Shown: positions 34,041-47,591 of the stretch, piece by piece | Layout of the letters: every line of letters starts with the position of its first letter | Position numbering within the stretch: position 1 is the first letter of the stretch | NCBI GenBank assembly: GCA_905183005.1 | Contig: CAJJDO010000040.1 | Coordinates: forward strand, 468,385-532,384 | Origin: Paramecium pentaurelia | Lineage: Eukaryota; Ciliophora; Oligohymenophorea; Peniculida; Parameciidae | Length of the DNA: 64,000 bases | Direction of reading: 5' to 3' | The notes under the pieces: generated by a model | Databases searched by the model: none | Told to the model about the DNA's origin: nothing | Seen by the model: only the letters and a program-made list of their open reading frames with translations | Made by a program: the position numbers and the translations under genes

Positions 34041-35990
34041 ATGAATTCTCTCATTAATAATATGGCTGAATCAGACTAATTTGTGATTTAGGCAGTATTC
34101 CCAGATTAGTATAAAACAATAGTTCTAATTGGAAGAGGATCATATGCAAAAGTGTATAAAGCAGAAACTATGAATGGATAATATGTTGCAATAAAAGTAG
34201 ATTTGTTCTTAATTAATATAGGTTATAGATTTAACAGATATGCAAAAAGAAATAATACCTTACATGTAAAATGAAATAAAATTATTATCAGAAAGTGATA
34301 ATAGAAATGTGATTAAATTGTTTAAAAGTCATTAAACCAAAGATAGATTAATTTTAATTCTTGAAGTACTATTTCAAAGCTAATAATTAGTATTGTTCTT
34401 TAGATGTAGAAATTATGGTGAAATAATATTTTAAAGGTAAATTACCTGACAATTTGGTCATAATTATATTAAGATAACTAGTAAATGGATTATCTTATTT
34501 ACATATGAATAAAATCATACATAGAGATTTAAAATTAGAAAATTTTGCTATTTAATTAAATTATGAAGATTAGATTGCTTTATAGAAGAATGATCTCACA
34601 GTTTTTGAGAGAGCAACATATAAATTAATTGATTTAGGATTAGCTAAGAAATTGGGAGATCTTTAAGCATAAACAAGTACTTGGGCAGGGACAGAATTAA
34701 ATATGGGTATTAAATAAAATTATAAATAAAGCACCTGAAATATTAAATGAAGAAAAGTATTCATTCTAAGCTGATATGTACAGTCTTGGAGTCTGTATAT
34801 ATTATATGTTAGTAGGTAAATATCCTTATTTAGATCCAACAAATAGAATTCCACTTTAAGATTTAATTAAAAAAGAGAATGCTGATTTTAGTTAAATTGC
34901 AAATCAATAATTAAAAAATTTAGTTTAAAAAATGCTTAAATTTGATCCAAAAAAAAGACTTCAATTTTAGGAATTATATGAACATGATTTTTTTAAGTAT
35001 AGAGAAGGAGATTTATCTAATCCAATTGATTTAGAATTAAATTAGAATTAAGCCATTTATTCTTAATAAATGGATGAGTCTATTATGGATAATTTTTAAT
35101 AAATATCATAAAAAGAAGAGATAAAATAATAAAATGATTTGGAAAACAAATTTTAATAAGTAATTATTGAAGAGCATCAATAACAAATAAATAATTATAT
35201 TAAAAATTAAGAATCTGATATTATTATAATTTAAAGTAAAGTTGAAAATTCTTAAGAAATTAATAATATTAATCCTGTAAGCATATATGATAATTCAAAA
35301 GCATAAGATAATTAAATTATGCAACTTTATCATATTAGAAATTAATATAATACTATTTTGAAATTAGCTGATTATGTTGAATAAATGATACCTCTAGTTA
35401 AAGTAACTAAACTTAGTTTCTATTCTATGGAATCTAATTTTAATATGTATATTGAATACTTAAGAATGGTATCTAAACAATTATTCATTAAATTACAACA
35501 AAAATTTACTTTTTATTAACCTACTTTAGGGTCTTATGATAGATATAAAATATTAGAAAGATAAGTAAAAGGGGAAGATTAAAAAAGACTTGAAAATATT
35601 CGCATTAGAGAAGGATATAGTACTGGAATAATTTCATGGTTAAAGAAAAGTATATTTAAAAAAATACAATGTGAACCTAGTGACTCATTGTCATTTAATT
35701 AGTAATATCAATCAATCAATATTGAATTATATAAAGAATTGTTGAGGATGTTACAAGATTCATTCTACAAATATTAAGATAATTCTGATCCTAAATTGAA
35801 AAAAATTAAATGTCTACTTTACTTATCTATGATATATACTGCTAGATCTAGAGTTCTATTTAATGTAGAACAATAAAATATAGATTATAAAGCAGAAGAA
35901 CTACTATTAGCTAAAGCAAGAGAGGAACCTGATATACTTTCAGAAAAAGTAACCTCTATATTAGGTGAATATAAATTGGAATATAACTGA
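34041..35990 (+). CDS. Ser/Thr kinase, ULK/ATG1-like
   Basis: A 624-aa protein kinase. P-loop LIGRGSYAKVYKAE (about residue 30), ATP lysine in YVAIKV, catalytic loop IIHRDLKLENF, metal-binding DLG in LIDLGLAKK (Leu replacing Phe), and WAGTELNMAPEIL. All residues needed for catalysis are present. The catalytic domain ends near residue 265 (LYEHDFFKYREGD). The remaining 360 residues contain a Gln-rich linker and a helical C-terminal domain, an arrangement like ULK/ATG1 autophagy-initiating kinases. The C-terminal domain was not matched specifically. Introns at 34197-34221, 34366-34390 and 34707-34731; 625 codons. A second ATG at 34062 could be the real start. Confidence 0.85.
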
Positions 35991-36099
35991 TCAATATTCT
36001 TATTTATATTGCAAAATATAATATTTCTTTATTTTATTCCAAACATATATTAATCACTTTATATGTTAAATTTATAATTAAAATTATCGTTAGAAGACA

Positions 36100-38727
36100 A
36101 TGAAATTTTAAGAAATTTAAAGGGAAATCTACACAAATGATGAATTGTGTTTGTTTCTGAAGTTTCATTTAAGAATATCAAGTGCTGCTTGTTTAACTTT
36201 GTCTATAATTTAGCTATACTTATCAAGTTAATACAATCTATAATTTCACCCATTTTTTGATATGTTACATTTGATGACAGAAATGATATCTATTTTATTT
36301 GCAATTTTAGGTCTAGTTTATTCATTTTCATATATTACAAAGTTACAATAAGCAAATTGCTAATATTATGAAAATTAAAATGATAATATATCTAGATTTT
36401 TATTTGTTGCCATCTGTTTTACATTGACAATAGTTATAACTTTAGGAGTCATGAATCCAATATTTTATGGAATAGGAATGTAATCTAAAGTTGCTTAAAT
36501 GGAACATTCATCATATGAAGATTTATACTTATTATACTAATCAATGAAATCCTAAAGTAATTTAATTATAGAAGTAATTGTGTCTGCAGCATAAACAATA
36601 AGTCTCATATTTATGGGTTACGTTTTCCTATTATTTAGTAAGAATACTATTACTTATAATTATTTTATTTATGTTTTTGCTTTGATAGCAAATTTTGTAG
36701 CAATTATTATTTATTCTAATGAAAATGACATTAAATCTATAAGTATTATTAACCATGTAATAAAGTCTAATGATAAATATTTAATTACTTATATTTCTGG
36801 AGTTTCATTATTTATTGCTTTAATCATATTCTCTATATTTTTAATAGATACTTTAGGACAATATTATAGAATATTCAAGAATCCTATTTACAAATTTATT
36901 TTAGGGTAATTATTATTTGATAAATTTATTTAGAAATATCCTTATTGGTTTTGTTTTTGCTTTGATTGGTAGTAATGGATAATTAATAAGAAATCTATAA
37001 TAATATTAAGAAATTTATTTGGCTAAAGATGAATGTAGAAATTAAATGAATTTAATACCATCTGAAATATTGGAAGATTTGGGATGTTCAAAGAAATATT
37101 TTGGAGTCCAAGAATCTTTTTAATTAGATTGTCCAAATGAATAATAAACATAAATTTGGGAACATAAAGAAAATGAAAAATTTGGTTGCATCAATTGGAA
37201 CTGTTGTAGTCTAATTAGTCAGATATTATTAAAAAAATATATATCATACTGCTTATTAACTAATTGGGAGGCAATCCTCTTAATTATGTTATCATTTATG
37301 CTATTTTAAATAAGATTAGTACAAGAAAATGGTAATCTATATTATTTTATTTGACAGCTATTTCCTAAACACTAAAATAAATTGCTCTTTTATTTTCATT
37401 TTCTCTAATATTCGCAGGAATATTTGCAGCTAATTCTTTACCAGATATTGAAATCTATAGAAAAACATATGTATCTCCTCTAAATTACATACCAGTAAAT
37501 AATTTGAATACTTTACAAACTCATCAAATGTTTTAAGCAATTGATTGGCTCCCTTAATAATGTTCTTAAAAAGTACCTATAGAGATAATATAAAATATTA
37601 AAGATTATTGTTCAAATTAATGTAAATTAATTGATCTCATTCTTTCAATTTAAAATGGATAATTTTTAGTAAATACAATAAATCAAAAAAATATAATTAT
37701 ATCTTAAGAAGATAATGTTGACTAAGAATTTTTATATCTTTAAGGTAATTTTAAAGAAATCATTGAACATATATAAGATAACATTTAAGTGTGTCTATTT
37801 TCATCATCTGCAGCTATAAAATGGAATTTTGAATATTCTGAATAAAAAGGATAACATAAACATACTAAATAATAAGATTCTTTATTAATACATGAATAAA
37901 TTACATAAATACCTTCAAAAGTTTAATAAGAAGCATTTAACTAATTAATTAAATATTACAATATTTAATTAGTGTTCTATTAAAATAACTTTTTACCAAT
38001 AGGAACACAAATAACAATTTATAATTCATTATTATATAATTGTTAAAGTATTAATATTAATGCTGAGAAAAGTATTTTAATTAATGAAACAAATATTGAT
38101 AAAAATGAATTAGCATTTTACAATTATCCTTAAGGTTAATATGCTACAATTATATTCAATACTGACAATTATCAAAGTTGTATTTACATCTAAAGCAATT
38201 AAAATATTTATATACATCCTATTATTCCAATTTAGTCAGATCTGACTATAACTTTATCTTGGTTTGGAATGTATGATTTGGATTTAATTGTAGAAAATAA
38301 AATTTGTAAAGTAGGTAAAAAATATTAAAATGAATGTGGAACTATTAAGACTCACTTTGATTCACTTATTGGCAATTAATAAACTTCTACAAACTTATCA
38401 AATGGAGAATAAATTACAATAGATTATTTATCTACTTATGATTATAAGATTTATGTTTAAATTACATTGAATAAGGAGGAATTTATAAGATTAAAAAAAA
38501 CTTAATAAGATAATATTAATCTTTATTAATAATCAAATGCTTAAGTACAAATCTTTGCTAAAAATAGTAGATATCCTTAAGCTAATATATTTATTAAATA
38601 AATAGTTTAAACTACATAAACAATCAAAGAAAATGATAAATTTAAATATAAATGGTTTGTTGGTTGTATAAAAAATGGAGAAGTATTAAATGTTATTAAT
38701 CAAATCAAAATTAATTATGAGTGTTGA
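36100..38727 (+). CDS. Large multi-pass membrane protein, 857 aa
   Basis: Introns at 36906-36933 and 37332-37357 give 858 codons. The N-terminal part (about 1-430) has several strong membrane helices, such as MISILFAILGLVYSFSYI, FLFVAICFTLTIVITLGV, YFIYVFALIANFVAIIIY, YISGVSLFIALIIFSIFLI and LLFSFSLIFAGIFAANSL. A Cys-containing segment (FGCINWNCCSL) lies between two of them. The last about 420 residues are hydrophilic, beta-rich and contain scattered Cys, consistent with an extracellular or lumenal domain. No family recognised. The start at 36100 was chosen because the frame is open from there into the first helix. Confidence 0.7.
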
Positions 38728-38763
38728 TATTTACTTTTAAATATATATCATTATATTCTTAAA

Positions 38764-41408
38764 TCATTTATTTTCTTTGAGAAGTCTTCCTATTGAAGTT
38801 TAACTTCCTTTTATATCTATGTTCTCTTTATACAAAGATGATTTTCTAACTTCAAAATAGGTGGATTCCTTAATAAAATATATATATATTTAATACTTTA
38901 ATATTTTTGAGATCTTAACCTCTTTTCTTATATGCATCAAATTCTGCTTGAAGCATCATTAAGTCTTCTTAAACTCTATGATAATCTTTATTCAAAATAG
39001 AGAATTTATGTTTCCAAGTTTCCACTTCATTTTATAAATAACTAATTCTTTCTTCTAAATTAGAAAAATCAATATTATTATTTTATTCAATTTATCTCAT
39101 TTATGAATCCAATTCTACTAATTACATTTATTTTATTCTAAGTTCTTCTAATAATTTCTCTAACTTAAATCTTAATGAACTTTCAGATTCAATCTTATTT
39201 TCTAATTCTCTTTACAAATTTTTAGCCTATAAATTAGTTTATTCATTCAAATATTTCAACTATTACTCCACACCTTATAAATGAGATATCTAATCTTATT
39301 AGAAATGATTTTTCTTATTTAATTCTTCTTCTAAAGATAGCTAATATTTAAGATCATTCTTTAAACTATCAATTTATTTAATATTTTCATCTATTTATTA
39401 TTACAACTATTTTATTTTAATATCTTAATTTTAACTATTTTAAAGAGTACTTTCCTTAAATTTTTAGAAATCTTCATCATATTATTATTTACTATTTTAA
39501 AGTTGAGATAATTATTCATTTTAAGAATTACATTATTCTTATAATTAATTGTTTTAAATTTTTAATCTTTCCAATTCAAAGCATTTAAGTAATATTTATT
39601 ATATTAATAATAATTTTTCTTCTTTTAAATTATCTTCATTGAAAATATGATTCTCATGTTGTTATTCTAATTTATTAATTTATTCTGATGAGATCTATTT
39701 ATAATTTACTATAAATGATTCAAGATCTTTATTTTAAAGTAATAAATGATCTTTCTCTTTATTCAATTAATTTATTTATTCATTTAACTAGAATTTTTAA
39801 TTTTCTATTTCCCTAATTTATTCATCAATATATTTTTTTTATTCTTCAACTTAAACTTTATATTATTTAATTTCATTCTCTAATAAATTAGATTTATCTT
39901 CAAATTAAGTATTTTGTTATTGTAAATCACAAATCAAATTTTATAATGATTTATTAATTTCTATTTATGATTCTAATTATTTTTCTAATTATAAAAGACT
40001 TTCTGATTTTAAATTTAGTTCATCTTTCAATTCAATATTTATGTCTTCATTTTAGATTAATTTTAATTACTAATTTTTAATTTACTCATCAGAATTATTT
40101 AATTTTGTTTTTGTTATTTATAATTCTTCAGATATTTGATCTAATTCATTTATTTTTTCTTTTAATTAAGAAATCAAGTCTTTATTATTTTCCTACAAAT
40201 CATCAATTTCTTTAGTTTTATTTTCTAATTCTTATTTAATTTATTAAAATTGATTTTCTAAAACTTCTCTTTCTTATTTTGTTAATTCATGCTCATTGTT
40301 TTTGTTTGATAATAAATTTTAATGATGTTCAGTCTATTGAATTAATTAACTTTGCAAAACTTGATTAGTTTGATCATTAATAATTATTTATTAATTTAAT
40401 TACAAGTTTTATTCTCTTTATCCATTTAATTCAATTTCTAATTAATTAATTTTATTATTTAAATTATCTCTTTCTTTTTCAATAATATCTAACTTATCCA
40501 TATATTATTATTCATTTTATTGAGATTAATCTAATTTCTTTTCTAACAATTCCAGATTTTCTCTAAATGTTTGCATTAAAGAATCTTTTTAAGCAAGCAT
40601 TTGTTATGTTTATGAATCTTTTTGAGTAATTTCAAATTTAAGCTCATGAATTATATTATTAGAGAATAAGAGCTCCTATTCATAATTATTAGATTTCTAT
40701 TATAATTCTAAGATTTAATGATTTCTTTCTTCAATTACATTTTACCCTATTTATAATTGCTTTTCATAATCTTAAACTCTAAATTTCAATTGTGAAATGC
40801 CTTCATTTTTATCTTCAATCACATATTGTAATCTTTCAATTTCAGAACTTAAAAGTGCAATTTTATTTTCAAGTACTTCTTATTATTTTAACTAAGTAGT
40901 TAAGAATCTAATTTAATCATCTTAATATTAGAATTATGATTTAAAAGTATTAAGCTCTGAATTTAAATAAGTTACTTCTTGCTTATGATTTTTTTAAGTT
41001 TCTTCTAATAGTTTTCTCATACTCTCAATTTCCATGCTTGTATTAACCCATACTTATTATTCGCTATCATATTTCTCTACCTACAAATCTAATTCATTTT
41101 AAAGTTCATTTACTCTTTGATTTAATTTATTATTTTCTTATGTCAATTAATCAATTAAGGTTTCCTAAAATTAATAGATAGCTTACATGTCCTTAACATT
41201 TTTTTTCTGTACACAACTTTACAGTTCTAGTCTCTATAACTGGTCTATATGTTGTAGTAGTGACAGTTGCTTTAGGTCTTGATTAATAGGTTGTAACCTT
41301 TGCTAATCTACCACAAGAATCAGGACGTTTGTCTCTTGGAGGAGAATTCACAACTCTAGTTGTAGCAATGGTCTGAGTTTGAAAAAATTTGGGAGATTAT
41401 GGTCTCAT
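38764..41408 (-). CDS. Long coiled-coil protein, 864 aa
   Basis: Residues 1-80 are Thr/Arg/Pro-rich and not helical (TATTRVVNSPPRDKRPDSCG, YRPVIETRTVKLCTEKK). The remainder is a nearly continuous coiled coil rich in Gln, Leu, Glu and Asn (TLIDQLTQENNKLNQRVNEL). The C terminus is non-coiled, KENIDIKGSQTSIGRLLKEN. Introns at 41165-41186 and 38869-38896; exons sum to 865 codons. This rod shape with a basic head suggests a cytoskeletal, basal-body or tethering protein, but no family could be named. It converges with the membrane-protein gene (36 bp between stops). Confidence 0.75.
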
Positions 41409-41455
41409 TTTAAGAGAATTCGTTAAATTTATTAATAATTTTTAATACAGTTAAA

Positions 41456-42074
41456 ATGAATTAAGATTAAATAATTGAATAAGGGCTAATTAATTTAATA
41501 AATTATTATAAAATCTAATAATTATATGATTCACTTTTAAGAATATAATAGTAGAGTTCTTAAATAAATTTATAAAATAATTGTCAAAAATTGATACTGG
41601 ATAATTTATAATTTAGATACTTAGAATAATTTTGATGAAAACAATTAAATAGTTGAAATATAAAATAAATTATCATATAATATTCAAAATAAATAAATCA
41701 ATAATGGAGTTATTTTAAAAAGTATAATATGAATTTGGGATTTTGATAATATAAAAGAAACTATAAATGCTTCTAATAGGTAAAAACTAATTTGGATAGC
41801 TATTTTGACTACATAGAAAATTAATATTGTTCAGTTATCTTATAGATTTTATATTAGGATTAAATTTACTAGAAATTTGTTTCAGATTCTTAAATAATAA
41901 GATTATTTTGATTACCTAAATAAAATAATAATTTACTAACATTTGCAAAGAGAATAAGTATATTATGATTTATATTAAGAATATACCTATAGAATAATTA
42001 AGAAGTTTCTATGCATTATAACATAATTAATCTTAGGATATTGCATTTTTTTCATTCTATCTAAACCTTTCTGA
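41456..42074 (+). pseudogene. Possible broken gene
   Basis: Beginning at an ATG (41456) there is a Gln-rich coding-like frame (INLINYYKIQQLYDSLLRIQ) of about 50 codons, stopped by TGA. Two other frames then carry further plausible protein (QIVEIQNKLSYNIQNKQ; DNIKETINASNRQKLIWIA), the last running to TGA 42072-42074. Joining the pieces needs a GTC-type intron and a way past an in-frame TGA near 41725. Either it is a decayed gene, or it has unusual introns, or the sequence has errors. No family recognised. Confidence 0.3.
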
Positions 42075-42783
42075 ATCTTACTCTCTATTTATTAAAATAG
42101 TTATTTCTTATTCATAAAATTTTTTGTTATTTAATTATATATAAATCATAATAAATATTATATATTTATATATCTAACTTATCTATAATTCATTATCACA
42201 AATACTTTGATTATTCTTTCTTAGTATTTAAATTATACACAATAAACTTTTAAAATATTATCAATTAATATTATAAAAATTCTTTATTCAATTTAATTTT
42301 ATGTAATTTTTGAGTTAAAAATATAGTTGTTTTTGATTTTAAAGATATCATAACATATGAACAAATAAATATATTGAAATTATATAAAAATCAAATATTT
42401 TATTTAGCATAAAAGGATTATTTATACTTTAATTTGAGTATGACAAATAAAATTTTTAGATATCCAAAAACCAAAAACTTAATTACTTATATATTTTATA
42501 CTTAGGTGAGCTAAGAAAAACCCTTTTTTATGGTTCACTTATTGATATTTTTGAATTAATAGTGTTTTTTTTTTTAAATTTTTAATTTTATTAATGAAAT
42601 ATTTAGAAAAGCATCAAAATATGTTTATATAGGTGTGTTATATAGTATTAGGATAGTCTAAATATATAATTAATGTTAGATTATTGATGGTTTATTGAAT
42701 GGATAACATATTATAAAAAATTGATTAAGAAATAATCGAGATTTGTAAAATATTTAAAAAAATAGATATTTATATTTGATTGC
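42075..42783. other. Intergenic, 709 bp, AT-rich
   Basis: No coding frame or RNA gene was recognised. It presumably contains the promoter of the highly expressed ribosomal protein gene that follows. Confidence 0.4.
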
Positions 42784-43613
42784 ATGAGCAGAAAAGAATA
42801 AGACATCAAAAGATTGATTGCTTCATAAGTAAAAATGTTATTTAGATTTCTCTATAGTGCCACATTGGAACAAAACAACTTCATTTTGACTTGAAGAGAT
42901 ATGTATCTCATAGAAGTGATAATGGTTCATACATTCTCAATTTAGAAGAAACCTGGTAACACATTAAATTGGCTGCCAGAGTTATTGCTGCAATTGAATA
43001 ACCTCAAGATGTTATGGTATGATAAAAATGAGTAATTCAGGTTGTTTCATCAAGACCAATTGGTTAAAGAGCAGTCATTAAGTTTGCTCACTATACATAA
43101 GCCAGTTCAACTAGATCAGCAAGATGGACACCAGGTACATTGACAAATCAATCCAACAGTGCTAGTGGTAAATTCTAAGAACCACAATTATTGATTGTCA
43201 CAGACCCACATTTGGTAAGAATATTTGAATTGATTTATTTTTATAGGATAGATAAGCTATTGTTGAAGCCTCATACGTTAACATTCCAGTCATTGCCTTA
43301 TGCAACTCTGACACTCCATTATAATATGTTGATATCCCTATCCCAGTTGGAAACAGAGAAACCAAATCCATTTCAATGATTTATTGGTTATTGGCTAGAG
43401 AAGTCAAAATCTTAAGAGGAGAATTGAGATAAGGTATATAGATAATTTTACATTTTTTTAGATGAAGAATGGGATGTATTGGTTGATTTGTTCTATCATA
43501 AAGAAATTACCAATGATTAATTGGGCATCACAGACACTTAGGTCAAATAAGAAGCTGAAGGTGAAGATCATGAACAATAAGCTGAAGGTGAAAAGGCAGA
43601 TAAAGACTGGTGA
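42784..43613 (+). CDS. RPSA: 40S ribosomal protein uS2 (RPSA/RPS0)
   Basis: A 238-aa small-subunit ribosomal protein. Characteristic segments: YVSHRSDNGSYILNLEETW, AARVIAAIEQPQDVMV, SSRPIGQRAVIKFAHYT, RWTPGTLTNQ, FQEPQLLIVTDPH, EASYVNIPVIALCNSDTPLQ and YVDIPIPVGN. The C-terminal tail is acidic and ends in DW, as in other eukaryotes. Four introns (42829-42857, 43017-43040, 43215-43246, 43434-43461; up to 32 nt) leave 239 codons. Its GC content and codon use are visibly higher than the surroundings, as expected for an abundant protein. Confidence 0.97.
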
Positions 43614-43694
43614 TAAAATATATTAATATTATGTAAAGTACATGTATAAGGAATGCTTTTAATTTTATTAATTATATTATTATTTCTTTAATTT

Positions 43695-44189
43695 ATGAGT
43701 AATACTTTTAAATCTGCAGGCAATACACTTGCTAAAGGTAATGATTTAGGTTAAACGAACTAAAGTTTTGGTGGATCTCAAAATCCTGCTTCATTAAAGG
43801 GAAAATTGATGAGTTTAGAGGTATTTAAATAATAAAATTATAGGAAACTATTAAAGGTATTCAAGATGAGATGAATTTTCATAAAAAAGAAGTTTAAATT
43901 CTTAAATCAGAAAAAGATACTTTAGAATCTGTTTTGAGCATGAAGACTTAAGATGTTAAAAAGACTCTTACAAATGAACTTATGAGAATAGAAGAAGAAA
44001 TGAAAAGGTATTAATAATATTAAATTATTTTTAATTAGACATTTTGCACATCAAAAGGCTGAAAATTCAAGATTATAATAATAAATAACAGGTTTAAAAG
44101 GAGAAAAGACTGCTTTATAATAATAATTATTAGGATTATAAAGAAGGATAGCTGAATTAGAATTATAAGTTGGTTAAGAATAAGCATGA
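43695..44189 (+). CDS. Small coiled-coil protein, 146 aa
   Basis: After a Gly/Ser/Asn-rich head (residues 1-35), the whole protein is one coiled coil: SLKGKLMSLEETIKGIQDEM, LMRIEEEMKRHFAHQKAENS and LGLQRRIAELELQVGQEQA. Introns at 43821-43843 and 44008-44038 (31 nt); 147 codons. The texture (HFAHQKAENSRLQQQI) is like that of small axonemal coiled-coil subunits, but I cannot assign one. Confidence 0.75.
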
Positions 44190-44251
44190 ATAGTAATATA
44201 AGTCTAAAATTAATAATAATTAAATTTTGTTATTATATATTCATAAGCAAT

Positions 44252-45419
44252 TCATATTCCTTATTAATAAGTAAACCCTTCAAATTAAACATTCTATTAA
44301 GAATCTGGAGTTTCAATTAAGGGTTATTATAAGAAAGCTGGAGCAAAGTTTGATAAATCTTCTAAATTTTTAATACGAGGAACTATAGGAGGTTATAGTT
44401 TTCTTTGTTCAACTAATTCCCAATCTATTCCACTAAAAAAATTGTGTTTTTTTATTTCTTGAATTCCATTTGAACCTAATCGAAATCCAGGCTATTTTAT
44501 AAAATTAATTATACATCTTTTGTTAAGAGTCCTTTAAGTAAAGATTGGGCTTAAAGAGAAAAGCAAGATTTCATCTCTAAAGGTTTTTCACATCTATTTT
44601 TTAACATTTCTCTTTTATTTTTTGAATAAAATGGTGGAGCACCACTCAACATTTCATATATCAAAGCTCCATAACTATAGAAATCAACAACAAAACTATG
44701 TCCTTTTTCTAATAAATGATAAAGAGACATATATTACAATATAGAATTTCAGGTGCAACATATTCTGGAGTACCACAAAATGAATAAGTAATTTCATTTC
44801 TCTCATATCCTAATTTAGATAATCCAAAATCTGTAAGAACTATATGTCCATCTTTATCTAGAAGAATGTTTTCTGGTTTTAAATCTCTGTAAATAATTTT
44901 TTACTGATGTAATATATCAAGAGCAATCAAAAGTTCAGCTGCATAAAATTAAGTCCATTCTTCACTAAATTTTTGTCTTTTTCTAAGATGAAGAAACAAC
45001 TCTCCACCTATCATAAAATCCATAACCATATATAGTCTTGATGGACTTTAAAAAGCAAAGTGTAATTTTACAGAAAAAGAACTATTTATTAATGACATTA
45101 TTTTTCTTTCTTAAAGTGCTTATTCCTATTGTTTCTTTTTTTACAATAATTTTTTCCTTAAAATCTTAACTGCATATAATTATTGATCTGCTATTCTTTT
45201 CACAAGTAAGACTTTACCAAATGATCCTCTACCTATTACTTTTAAAAGTTCAAAATCAGAAAGAGTAGGTTTAGTTTTAAGATTACCGTTTTCTTCTTCA
45301 ATTGGTAGATAAGTTGTTTCTCCAATCTTGTCTTCTACATCTTCTTCATCTAAAATTTCACTCGTAACATTGGGTATTTTTGAGTTATATTCTGCTGGTT
45401 TATTTTAACACATACCCAT
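44252..45419 (-). CDS. AGC-family Ser/Thr kinase
   Basis: A 371-aa kinase of the AGC group (S6K/AKT/SGK/PKA relatives). Residues 60-110: FELLKVIGRGSFGKVLLVK with AVKILRKKLL. Then RLYMVMDFMIGGELF, YRDLKPENILLDKDGH, LTDFGLSKLG, activation segment YSFCGTPEYVAPEIL and DFYSYGALIYEMLSGAPPF. The C-terminal tail carries an AGC hydrophobic motif FEGFTY near the end, a site phosphorylated in many AGC kinases and used in PDK1 docking. The N-terminal MGMCQNKP has Gly2 and Cys4, so myristoylation or palmitoylation is possible, if the first ATG is used. Introns at 44492-44514 and 44709-44737; 372 codons. Confidence 0.93.
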
Positions 45420-45646
45420 ATTTAATAAATATATTTTATATATTATGATGAACTTATATATATATATATATAAATTAACTTCTAATTTCTATTAATCAGA
45501 ATACTTAAATTATGAAGATGATGTAATTGGGTATATAAATTATTACAAATTTTTGGTATTATTAATTAATCTATTGTGAATAGAGTGAAATGCATCTTAA
45601 ATTATTATATTTCATTCCTCAATTATTATTATTTTTATACAATCTA
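45420..45646. promoter_or_regulatory. Divergent intergenic region
   Basis: 227 bp between the AGC kinase start (minus) and the Pumilio gene start (plus). It includes a TA-dinucleotide run at about 45457-45471. No defined element. Confidence 0.35.
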
Positions 45647-47032
45647 ATGTTTTAGGATCCAGAAGAGAAAGATATGATTGGTGATCTTCTTAATGGTATT
45701 TCAAAATACTCAAACTATTTTAGATAGTTTTGAAGCAGAGAAAACAAAAAAATCATATTCTAACAATAGACCCCCTGCATTAGAAATAAAATAATACTAA
45801 AAGTCTTCACCTGTTTATCAACCCAAAGTTTATTCACCTTAAGTTTAACATAAAGCAAAGTTGTTAATTTGTTTATTAAAGTTCTTATGATTTAGATTTA
45901 AGACTTACTAAAATACCTGTTTAACAAAGTGCTCCTAATTCAGCTTTAAAAGCAAAATCATATGAATGCATGACTTAATTTATTCCAGAAGAAGAAACAA
46001 GTCTAGATGGAGATTTAGTAATCAAAAATTCATAATAAATAAGATATCTAAATGTAAAGATTAAAATGGTGCCAGAAGCATTTAAAAACAATTCTAAGAA
46101 GGACCTGTTGCAATCAAAGATTTAATATTCAGTAGGCTAGAAAAAGGGTTAGTATCTTTGTCAAAAGATGTATTTGGTAATTATGTAATTTAAAATCTTC
46201 TTGAAAATGGTATGACTTTTAGTTAAATATAGGAACTCCCATACAGTAATAAAAAATGCTTGTAATTTTATAACCTCATACTTAATAACTTGCATTTCAT
46301 CAATATGGATGTAGAGTTTTATAAAAGTTATTATAAAATGCACATAAAACATAAGAATTTCAAGTGTTATTTGATTCAATAAAAGGGAAAGTCAGAGAAT
46401 TAGTTATAGATTAACATGGAAATCATGTAGTTCAAAAACTTATATAACTTATGGAAGGTGATGCTAGTCTTTGGGTTTTAGATGGAGTAGAAGGACAAAT
46501 AAGTAAATTGGTTACAAATTCATTTGGATGTAGGATTATTTAAAAAGCTATATCAATATCAAATAATCATCTTGAACGATAAATGAATGTTTTACAAGAA
46601 ATAATGAAGATATCTTAAGAATTATGCATTTCATAATATGGAAATTATATAATTCAGTAATTGTTAAAAGATGGTCCAGAAGTTATATAAATTGAAATAT
46701 AGCAAATTATTATGGATAAAATAGAAGAATATAGTTTAAATAAATTTGGGAGGTATTTTTAATATTAATAATTAAGTAATGTTGTTGATTGTGCAATTAA
46801 ATGTTCAGATAACAGATTTAAATTAAAAATTATGGAATTATTATTGAGTTAAAAGAATCATCCAGTTTTATTTGTTAGACTCTCAAAAAATGCATATGGC
46901 AATTATGTTGTCTAAAATTTTTTAAAATTTGCAGATAGTGAAATATAAAAAGAGTTTTATTTAAAAATTACAAACAATTAATAACTATTGCATGAAATTT
47001 AATAATCACAATTTGGTATATTACTATATTGA
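45647..47032 (+). CDS. Pumilio/PUF-family RNA-binding protein
   Basis: A 420-aa protein. The N-terminal 125 residues are Ser/Gln/Lys-rich. The rest is a PUF domain of tandem helical repeats with the usual base-contacting triplets: KDQNGARSIQ, KDVFGNYVIQNLLENG, HQYGCRVLQKLLQ, DQHGNHVVQKLIQ, TNSFGCRIIQKA, SQYGNYIIQQLL, NKFGSNVVD and KNAYGNYVVQNF. That is eight repeats, the canonical number. PUF proteins bind 3' UTRs and repress or localise mRNA. Introns at 45696-45723, 45860-45881 (GTTGT start), 46018-46043, 46210-46232 and 46753-46776; 421 codons. The start ATG 45647 is a choice; in-frame ATGs also exist at 45674 and at about 45593. Confidence 0.92.
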
Positions 47033-47591
47033 TTGTAGGTTAATACGTGTATTAAATGTTAACTTAGAAATTAGAACTTGAAACTTTTAAATTATGATTC
47101 CTGTGTATGATTTGTTAATATATATATTGTAATTAAAAAATACTTACATTTACTTATTACTTATTTTATATACAAAAATATGTATAAATTTCTTTGATTA
47201 TTTTAATGATTATTGAATATTTGTTAATAAATTTTAAAGAGTATTTCAATATTTTCCAAAAAAGAAATGAAATATCTTAAAAAAAACAACTTCATAAATA
47301 TACAATTTAAATAACACATTCTTCTAGTTTACATATACACTATGTTAAAATTTATTTTAATAAAAGAACTCAATAGATTTATCTATTTTTAATTTAAACT
47401 TAATTGATTTTTAAGATAAGTTCTTTTAAGTAAGATGATTAAATTTCTACTTTTATATTCAAAAGAATTTAGATTCCAAATAAAAATGCACAATGATTTT
47501 ATAACTATTTGTGGAATGAATGTGATATTTAATATAAATTTACTCAATATATGTTGATAAAAGTGATTTTTTATTAGTTATTATTAATTAT
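47033..47591. other. Intergenic, 559 bp, AT-rich
   Basis: No gene recognised between the PUF and WASP genes. Confidence 0.4.
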
